Both the position numbers and the translations under genes were made by a program. The notes below the pieces were generated by a model. That model made no database searches. It saw only the letters and a list, made by a program, of their open reading frames with translations, and was not told the origin of the DNA. A stretch of DNA of 40,694 bases from DATCDE01 sp038252405 (lineage in GTDB: Bacteria > Actinomycetota > Actinomycetes > Prado026), in contig JBBSAJ010000023.1 in the NCBI GenBank assembly GCA_038252405.1, positions 1 to 40,694 on the forward strand. The letters are read 5' to 3'. Shown piece by piece: positions 35,906-40,694 of this stretch. Within the stretch, counting starts at the first letter, position 1; each line of letters begins with the position of its first letter.

Positions 35906-36984
35906 TCGGCGCCTGAGGGTCGGTCCACGTTGGGCATCTCGGCCGGGGGGATCAGCGCCCGCCGGCGGCGCAGCTCGCGGTCGCCACCCTCCAGCAGCGT
36001 GGCCAGGTCGCCGTCGTCCCAGGGCGCGAGCATCGCGGTGCCGGAGCTGAGCTCGCCGGCCCAGCCCGCCACGTCGGCCGGCGGGTACTCCGAAAGCCGC
36101 CCGCGCAGCCGCCGCTCCAGGTCGACGGGGGCGATCCCCGGGCCCGGGCCCAGCACACAGAACTGGGCGCCGCTCCAGCGGGCCACGACGTCGCCGGCCC
36201 GGACGACGCCCTTCAGCGCATCGGCCACGGCCACCAGGACCCGGTCGCCGGCCGCCAGGCCGCCCCGAGCGTTGACCGAGGCGATCCCCCGCACGTCGAT
36301 GAAGGTGCAGTGCACCGCGTTGCCGGACCGACGAGCGGTGGCCACCACCTGGTCGCCGAGCAGGGTCAGCCCCCGCCGGTTGAGCAGGCCGGTGAGCGGG
36401 TCCTCCACCGCGGCCCGCTCCGCTGCCGTCGCGGCCCGCTCCAGCCGGTCCAGGCCCTGCCTGCGGGCCAGGTTGATGACGACCGCGAGGAGGGTGGCCA
36501 CGGCCATCGCGAACCCCCAGAACCGCAGCCCCGGGTCGGGGAGCAGCAGCAGGCAGCACAGCCAGGCCGTCCACAGCCCGGCCAGGGCCAGGGCCAGCCA
36601 CCGCGGGGCCAGCACCCAGGCACCGGCCGCGACCATGACGAGCATGACGTAGCTGGTCTGCTCGGGCTCGTGGGTCAGTGCCATCTGCGCGAGGGCATGG
36701 GCCGCGGCCAGCCAGGCCGAGCCGACCGCCACCGGATGCGCCCAGGAGCGGGGCAGCCGGTCCCGGCTGGTCCACCCGGTGAGCACCGCCAGGCCCAGTG
36801 CGGAGACCGCGGCGAACGCCGTCAGGACGACGGCCGTGCGGCCCTCGAGCAGGAACGGGTGGAGCACCGCGAGCAGCACGAACAGCAGGGACAGCGCGCC
36901 GGTGATCGCGGGCAGCGCAGCCGCGACGGCCGCGTCGTAGGTGCGCCGCACCCGCTCCGCGCTTGCCTGCCCATTCGCCTGCAT
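35902..36984 (-). CDS. Membrane protein with a degenerate GGDEF domain
   Basis: A 360-residue protein with about six membrane helices (22-172), a short linker helix and a GGDEF-like domain (about 193-330) that begins EDPLTGLLNRRGL. The signature loop is SGAQF (271-275) in place of GG(D/E)EF, so the metal and catalytic acids are missing. The protein is probably not a diguanylate cyclase and may bind nucleotide or act as a receptor. The ATG at 36984 is the terminal ATG of repeat copy F, with AGAAGGG 7 nt upstream; a GTG at 36951 with GGAG is an alternative start. It is coupled to octT by a GTGA overlap. Confidence 0.87.
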   Translation of the reverse strand: MQANGQASAERVRRTYDAAVAAALPAITGALSLLFVLLAVLHPFLLEGRTAVVLTAFAAVSALGLAVLTGWTSRDRLPRSWAHPVAVGSAWLAAAHALAQMALTHEPEQTSYVMLVMVAAGAWVLAPRWLALALAGLWTAWLCCLLLLPDPGLRFWGFAMAVATLLAVVINLARRQGLDRLERAATAAERAAVEDPLTGLLNRRGLTLLGDQVVATARRSGNAVHCTFIDVRGIASVNARGGLAAGDRVLVAVADALKGVVRAGDVVARWSGAQFCVLGPGPGIAPVDLERRLRGRLSEYPPADVAGWAGELSSGTAMLAPWDDGDLATLLEGGDRELRRRRALIPPAEMPNVDRPSGAE

Positions 36985-37029
36985 GAAGGGTCCCTTCTGT
37001 GCGCACCGCCGAAGTTACGGGACCTTCGT
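36982..37029 (+). repeat. 48-bp dispersed repeat, copy F (single)
   Basis: It matches the family over CATGAAGG and CCCTTCTGTGCG; the far end is CCTTCGT instead of CCTTCAT. Its CAT is the reverse complement of the ATG that starts the GGDEF gene on the minus strand. The remaining bases to 37075 show nothing. Confidence 0.95.
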
Positions 37030-37075
37030 GCGTCGCGTCACTGACCCCCGGGTTCTCGGCTGGCCGCCCGAGGGC

Positions 37076-37312
37076 TCAGTCGGCCTCGATCAGCCGGAAC
37101 AGCCGGATGGCGGAGTCTTGCAGGTACTGGGGAACGTCCTCGTTCATGACCTCACCGAGGAAGTCCCGCACGTAGCGCAGCACGTCCACGCTCACCTCGA
37201 CCGTCGCCTCGGCGTGCGCGGGCATCGCCGTGTGCGTGCGCAGCGCCTCCCGCACGCTGCCCAGCCGGGTGATCAGGTCGTCGGTCCACTCTGGGGCTGC
37301 ATTGTCGTCCAC
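37076..37312 (-). CDS. Small hypothetical protein, 78 residues
   Basis: Starts at GTG 37312 and encodes an acidic, helical protein (MDDNAAPEWTDDLITRLGSV … VLRYVRDFLGEVMNEDVPQY) without membrane segments or Cys. Amphipathic heptad-like spacing suggests a helical bundle. I do not recognise the family. It is upstream of, and co-directional with, the GGDEF gene, with repeat F between. Confidence 0.55.
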   Translation of the reverse strand: MDDNAAPEWTDDLITRLGSVREALRTHTAMPAHAEATVEVSVDVLRYVRDFLGEVMNEDVPQYLQDSAIRLFRLIEAD

Positions 37313-37365
37313 GGGTCACGACCCTATGCGCTGGACGTCGACAATCAGGACACCCGGCGTGACAC

Positions 37366-37542
37366 TCACCGAGAGGTCAGCAGGTCGCCGATCACGAGCA
37401 GCACCAACACCAGCACGCCGATACCGACGGCCACGGCCAGTGGGACGACCCACAGCGCGTACGGGTGGGTCCGGGCGCGATGGTGACCGGCCGGCCACCA
37501 CGGGTGGGGTCGGCGGTGCCGGGCCACGGCCGCACCAGCCAT
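37366..37542 (-). CDS. Small single-pass membrane protein
   Basis: From the ATG at 37542 it encodes 58 residues: a His/Arg-rich N-terminus (RHRRPHPWWPAGHHRARTHP) and one transmembrane helix (WVVPLAVAVGIGVLVLVLLVIG). GAGG lies 8 nt upstream. I do not recognise it. The 114 nt upstream (37588-37701) show nothing else. Confidence 0.45.
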   Translation of the reverse strand: MAGAAVARHRRPHPWWPAGHHRARTHPYALWVVPLAVAVGIGVLVLVLLVIGDLLTSR

Positions 37543-37701
37543 GGCACCCAGCCTCGCACCGAAGAGCCCCCCGCGGGTGGTGACCAAAGCCCTCTCAAGG
37601 CACCTGCGGCGACCGCCCTGCCGGTGCGAACCGTGCTCCAGCGGGGCGGACCCGCGCGTTCGCGCCCGAGGCGTTCGCTGACCAGCCGACCGAGTGCTCG
37701 A

Positions 37702-37926
37702 TCAGGTCTGAGCCGGCGGATCCGAGTCCACGAAGAAGTCGACCGAGGGGCGGTTGCCGCACTCCGGACACAGGCTCAGACCGGGAGTCCAGCGTGGTTC
37801 CAGACCGACACCGGTGGGCAGCCAACGGACGACGCGCCAGTCACCTTGGTGTCCGCAGTTGGGGCAAGGCGGTGGGACATAGGCGCGACGCTCGGTATCG
37901 CTGTACGTGCGCTCGTCCTCAGCCAT
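37702..37926 (-). CDS. Small zinc-ribbon protein
   Basis: A 74-residue protein from the ATG at 37926 (a GTG at 37977 would add 17 residues). It has two Cys pairs, CPNC and CPEC, about 32 residues apart, forming a likely zinc ribbon. The C-terminus is acidic. It is probably a nucleic-acid or protein-binding module; no family assigned. It is flanked by short gaps without visible features. Confidence 0.55.
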   Translation of the reverse strand: MAEDERTYSDTERRAYVPPPCPNCGHQGDWRVVRWLPTGVGLEPRWTPGLSLCPECGNRPSVDFFVDSDPPAQT

Positions 37927-38039
37927 GTCACTGATCGTACCTGTGAGGTCTCGAGGAGCCTCCCTCGGCCACGTCACCTGCGGTCACCGAGCACGTCCGG
38001 GCGGGGCTGGAGAACGGACCGCTCAGGGAAGGTCCCGGG

Positions 38040-39020
38040 TCACCCGGCGCGAGCTCGCGAAGGCGTTGAGGGCTGCGGGTACGCCGTGCTCGGGTCACGC
38101 AGTGCGCGACGGTCTGCTGCACCTTCGCCGGGTGAACCCGCCGTTAGTTCGCCGTTAGTTCGGACGGTCGGCGAGGAGTCGGGCGGACCTTCGCAGCCGA
38201 GGTCGCCTCCCTGCGCCAGGGGCCCGGTGGGCGCGGCCCGCACAGGTGCCGCCGTCGCGGCGATGGTGCGGGGGCCTGCACCGGACGTGCTCCTCACCTG
38301 CGGCCCCGACGCTCCGGCCGGCGTCATCGTCAGGGTGCAGGAACCAGGTTCAGCGAACGGGACCAGCTGCACGTCGGTGGTCGTGTCACCCCACCGGTTC
38401 AGTGCGCCCTCGACCAGGCCGCGGTGGATGCCGCACACGACGTCGGGGTACTCCTCGGCCACCGTCAGCAGGGGGCACCGGGTCAGCCGGACCGTCCTGG
38501 CCTGCGGCCCGGTCCGTGGCGAGAAACGCAGCCGCTCCAGCAGGTCGACGACCGCCCGGCGGCGAGCCACCGCTCCCCGCCCGCTCGGCGCCTCCACACC
38601 CGCGGCCAGCTCGGCGCCCCAGGACCTGCCGGCCACGACGGCGTCCTGCCTCGGGTGCCGGCTGTGGCGACGCAGCGCGGCCGCGAGGGTGGCCGCCAGG
38701 CCGGCGTACTCCCGCACCAGCGGATCAACTGCATCGGGCACCGTGCTGTACTGCCAGGCCGGGCGTCCCCGCCCGCTGGGTATGGCCCTGGACCGGTGGA
38801 CCAGACCCTCCCTCACCAGGTTCTCCAGATGCTCCCGCAGCGTGTTGGGGTGCAGCGAGGTGGCCGCACTCAGACCGGCCAGGGTCACCGGGGCCGGCTG
38901 GCCCTCGAGAGCTCGCAGCACCACTGCCTGCGCGGGTGAGGACCGCTGCGAGGTCAGTGAGGCAGTCGCGGGTCGCGGGCCATAGCCGGGCTCGGGGAGT
39001 CGGCTCCAAATATTTTCCAC
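38040..39020 (-). CDS. HTH transcriptional regulator with conserved cysteines (COG2345-like)
   Basis: A 326-residue regulator. A winged HTH (about 28-85: VVLRALEGQPAPVTLAGLSAATSLHPNTLREHLENLV in pieces) is followed by a domain with Cys182 (RCPLL), Cys196-x2-His199 (VVCGIHRG) and Cys228. These could hold an Fe-S cluster, as in SufR relatives, so redox or NO sensing is possible. About 90 residues after Cys228 have no family support, and a tandem 11-bp repeat CCGTTAGTTCG (38141-38162), not a multiple of three, lies in that tail; a frameshift near the natural end is possible. The GTG at 39020 follows a TACTAT box by 7 nt, so it is probably leaderless. It is divergent from the hemerythrin gene. 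Confidence 0.78.
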   Translation of the reverse strand: MENIWSRLPEPGYGPRPATASLTSQRSSPAQAVVLRALEGQPAPVTLAGLSAATSLHPNTLREHLENLVREGLVHRSRAIPSGRGRPAWQYSTVPDAVDPLVREYAGLAATLAAALRRHSRHPRQDAVVAGRSWGAELAAGVEAPSGRGAVARRRAVVDLLERLRFSPRTGPQARTVRLTRCPLLTVAEEYPDVVCGIHRGLVEGALNRWGDTTTDVQLVPFAEPGSCTLTMTPAGASGPQVRSTSGAGPRTIAATAAPVRAAPTGPLAQGGDLGCEGPPDSSPTVRTNGELTAGSPGEGAADRRALRDPSTAYPQPSTPSRARAG

Positions 39021-39042
39021 GGCCCAAATAGTAGTTTAATAT
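39014..39042. promoter_or_regulatory. Overlapping divergent promoters
   Basis: This AT-rich stretch in GC-rich surroundings holds TAATAT (39037-39042, plus, with TTTCCA 17 nt before it) for the hemerythrin gene and TACTAT (39028-39033 read on minus) for the regulator. The two -10 boxes are 3 nt apart, so one operator could control both. CAAATA occurs at 39007 and 39025. Confidence 0.55.
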
Positions 39043-39090
39043 GTGAGACGCCGCCACGCCGGCGACACGTCCGCCACCCGGAGGCCACCT

Positions 39091-39900
39091 GTGAACGCAA
39101 CCGTCATCGCGTCCTCGCTCGCCGACTCTCAGGCCGCCGAGGCCATCCGCGCGCACCACGCGCAGATGGCCGGCGCGCTGACGGTCGCCGTCGCCGCCGT
39201 CCTGGCCGGCGCCGAGCACGACGCACCCGCCGAGACGCGGAGCGCGGCCGCCGACCTCGCGGCCTGGTGCGAGCGAGAGCTGCTCCCCCACGCCGCCGCC
39301 GAGGAACACACCCTCTACGGCGCCGCGCGGTCCCGCCCGGAGTCCCGGCTGCTCGTCGCGGCGATGTCCGCCGAGCACGAGGTCCTCACCGGGCTGGTCC
39401 GCGAGCTGGCCTCGACAAAGACCTCCCCGGCCGCAGCGACTGCCGCGGCCGGTGCGCTCCAGGCCGTGTTCGACAGCCACCTGGCCAAGGAGAACGACCT
39501 TCTCGTGCCGCTGCTGGAGTCCGCGCCCGACGTCAGCCTCTCCGACCTGCTCGAGCAGATGCACCACAGCCTCAGCGGAGCCGCCGACGACCGCGCGGTC
39601 TCCAGCCCGGCCCACGACGTCGTCCCCGCGGCGCAGGGCCACGCGTGCGACTGTGGGCACGACGACGAGCCGGGCTACCCCGTCCTCGACGCGCGCACCG
39701 TCCCGCACGCCATCCGGCACGCGACGATCTTCGGAGCCCTCGACGCCGTCCGCGCCGGCGACGGCCTCGTGCTGCTCGCCCCGCACGACCCGCTGCCCCT
39801 GCTCGACCAGATCGCCCAGCGCCATCCCGGACACTTCGAGGTCAGCTACCTCCAGCGTGGGCCGCAGACCTGGCGGCTGCAGTTCGCCCGGCAACCCTGA
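39091..39900 (+). CDS. Hemerythrin HHE domain-DUF2249 protein
   Basis: A 269-residue two-domain protein. The N-terminal hemerythrin domain (about 15-150) has the His/Glu ligands of a di-iron site in HHAQM, HAAAEEHTLY, AEHEVL and HLAKENDLLVPL. The C-terminal DUF2249 domain (about 195-268) begins PVLDARTVPHAIRHATIF and ends YLQRGPQTWRLQF. A linker contains HACDCGHDD. Such proteins are linked to oxygen or nitric-oxide chemistry; the ligand here is not known. The GTG at 39091 follows GGAGG by 6 nt. It is divergent from the Cys-containing regulator and followed by a 90-residue gene. Confidence 0.88.
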   Translation: MNATVIASSLADSQAAEAIRAHHAQMAGALTVAVAAVLAGAEHDAPAETRSAAADLAAWCERELLPHAAAEEHTLYGAARSRPESRLLVAAMSAEHEVLTGLVRELASTKTSPAAATAAAGALQAVFDSHLAKENDLLVPLLESAPDVSLSDLLEQMHHSLSGAADDRAVSSPAHDVVPAAQGHACDCGHDDEPGYPVLDARTVPHAIRHATIFGALDAVRAGDGLVLLAPHDPLPLLDQIAQRHPGHFEVSYLQRGPQTWRLQFARQP

Positions 39901-39959
39901 GCCCCACCCAGCGGCCCATACCGGCCGTCGCCCACGCCCAAGCAAGCGGAGACCAGCCC

Positions 39960-40232
39960 GTGGACCTGACCCAGATGCACCACGCCGTGGTAGCCGCCCA
40001 TGCGGAGGCCCTCACCGAAGCCGTCAACCAGGTCGAGGGCCTGGACGGTGCCAGCTGCGGGCCGCACCTGAAGCACCTGGCCCAGCTGGCCGCCGCGGCC
40101 GCTGCTGAGGGAGTCTCAGCCGAGGCCTGGCGCTCGGCCGTCCTCGCCGAGGCCGGGCCGACCGCCGCCACCGCCGTGGACACCGCCGAGACGTGCATGC
40201 GCCAGTCCGGCCTGTGGCCCTGGCGCACCTGA
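39960..40232 (+). CDS. Small hypothetical protein, 90 residues
   Basis: Starts at GTG 39960 with GGAG about 8 nt upstream. It is an Ala-rich helical protein beginning MDLTQMHHAVVAAHAEALTE, with Cys33 (GASCGPHLKHL) and a C-terminal ETCMRQSGLWPWRT. I do not recognise the family. It follows the hemerythrin gene by 59 nt on the same strand and may belong to the same unit. Confidence 0.6.
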   Translation: MDLTQMHHAVVAAHAEALTEAVNQVEGLDGASCGPHLKHLAQLAAAAAAEGVSAEAWRSAVLAEAGPTAATAVDTAETCMRQSGLWPWRT

Positions 40233-40235
40233 GTC

Positions 40236-40361
40236 CTACCGCCGGCGTTCCAGGTCGCGGTGGATGGTCATCTCGCGGTGCAGCGCGACCCCCGGCGCGT
40301 CGAACGGTTCGTGGTCGGGTACCCGTTGGACGGCGACGACCAGTGCGCCGGTGTCCGTCAC
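40236..40361 (-). CDS. 41-residue ORF or frameshifted C-terminus of the MMPL gene
   Basis: A GTG four bases after the MMPL stop opens a 41-codon frame with balanced, protein-like composition (ALVVAVQRVPDHEPFDAPG … LHREMTIHRDLERRR). The same frame continues upstream, overlapping the MMPL end, as APPGTVEAVTDTG. So it may be either a coupled small gene or the true MMPL C-terminus displaced by a one-base shift in the CCCCGGGGG run near 40375. Confidence 0.4.
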   Translation of the reverse strand: MTDTGALVVAVQRVPDHEPFDAPGVALHREMTIHRDLERRR

Positions 40362-40365
40362 CGCC

Positions 40366-40694
40366 TCAACGGTCCCCGGGGGCGCCCAGCGTCCCGAGCT
40401 CGCGGCCGACGAGACCCGGCATCGGCGGTTCGACGTGGATGGGGGGCAGCAGCCGGTCGAGGCGGCGGGGCATCCACCAGGCTCGCCGTCCGGCGATGGC
40501 CATCGCGGCGGGGACCAGGACGAGGCGGACCACAGTGGCGTCGATGGCGATCGCGACGGTCAGGCCGAAGCCGAACAGGTTGACCACCCGCTGGTCGTTG
40601 AGCAGGAAGCTGGCGAACACCACGACCATCACCGACGCCGCGGCGGTGATCACCCGGGCGGTGGCCGCGACCCCGTCGGCGACCGAGCGGCCGG
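40366..40694 (-). CDS. MMPL/RND family transporter, C-terminal part
   Basis: The 3' end of a gene that continues beyond the right edge. The 109 visible codons read VITAAASVMVVVFASFLLNDQRVV, then LFGFGLTVAIAIDATVVRLVLVPAAMAIAGRRAWWMPRRLDRLLP (in pieces), the typical last two helices and tail of MMPL (RND-type) membrane transporters, which often export lipids or other hydrophobic compounds. The substrate is unknown. See the following ORF for a possible frameshift at the C-terminus. Confidence 0.88.
   Translation of the reverse strand, partial: GRSVADGVAATARVITAAASVMVVVFASFLLNDQRVVNLFGFGLTVAIAIDATVVRLVLVPAAMAIAGRRAWWMPRRLDRLLPPIHVEPPMPGLVGRELGTLGAPGDR

Overview
The window is GC-rich chromosomal DNA from a high-GC actinomycete (Actinomycetota). 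The evidence is the codon use, the many GTG starts, genes chained by 1-8 base overlaps, and an actinobacterial gene order: phoH-ybeY-CNNM/CorC-era, hrcA-dnaJ-rsmE, hemW, lepA, rpsT/holA-comEC-comEA, degV, leuS and an octT-like gene. I cannot place it to genus.

Layout. 1-4508: leuA (minus) with a leucine leader peptide, and a secreted subtilase with cell-wall-binding repeats. 4619-9574: a tight minus-strand operon phoH-ybeY-CNNM/CBS-degenerate deaminase-EamA-era. 9687-11613: a HIT protein diverging from an ECF sigma factor coupled to a GerMN/Gmad2 membrane protein. 11600-17095: rsmE-dnaJ-hrcA (minus) diverging, across a perfect CIRCE operator, from AI-2E permease-DUF3097-DUF4870. 17116-24106: hemW-MBL hydrolase-acyl-CoA ligase, an RDD membrane protein, MOSC and lepA. 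24259-27106: an ArsR-type regulator, an MFS exporter with a palindromic operator on its promoter, a PemK/MazF-like gene and rpsT. 27195-37312: holA, comEC, comEA, degV, leuS (with a transcription attenuator), octT-like, a degenerate GGDEF protein and a small gene. 37366-40694: small accessory genes, a Cys-containing HTH regulator divergent from a hemerythrin-DUF2249 gene, and an MMPL transporter that leaves the window.

Most genes are housekeeping: translation and ribosome maturation (era, ybeY, rsmE, lepA, rpsT, leuS), heat shock (hrcA, dnaJ), DNA uptake (comEC, comEA), replication (holA) and leucine synthesis (leuA).

The most unusual signal is a dispersed 48-bp repeat present six times (24137, 24214, 26139, 26195, 31627, 36982). 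Four copies form two inverted pairs. Each copy ends in an ATG preceded at 7 nt by an AGAAGGG Shine-Dalgarno-like sequence, and in four copies that ATG is in frame with the next gene (lepA, arsR-like, pemK-like, GGDEF). One pair has also been read into the C-terminus of the MFS exporter.

A second theme is leucine control. leuA and leuS both carry short, apparently leaderless leader peptides with the same Leu-Leu-Leu run, CTG CTC CTT. I found no tRNA, rRNA, CRISPR array, transposase or prophage gene.
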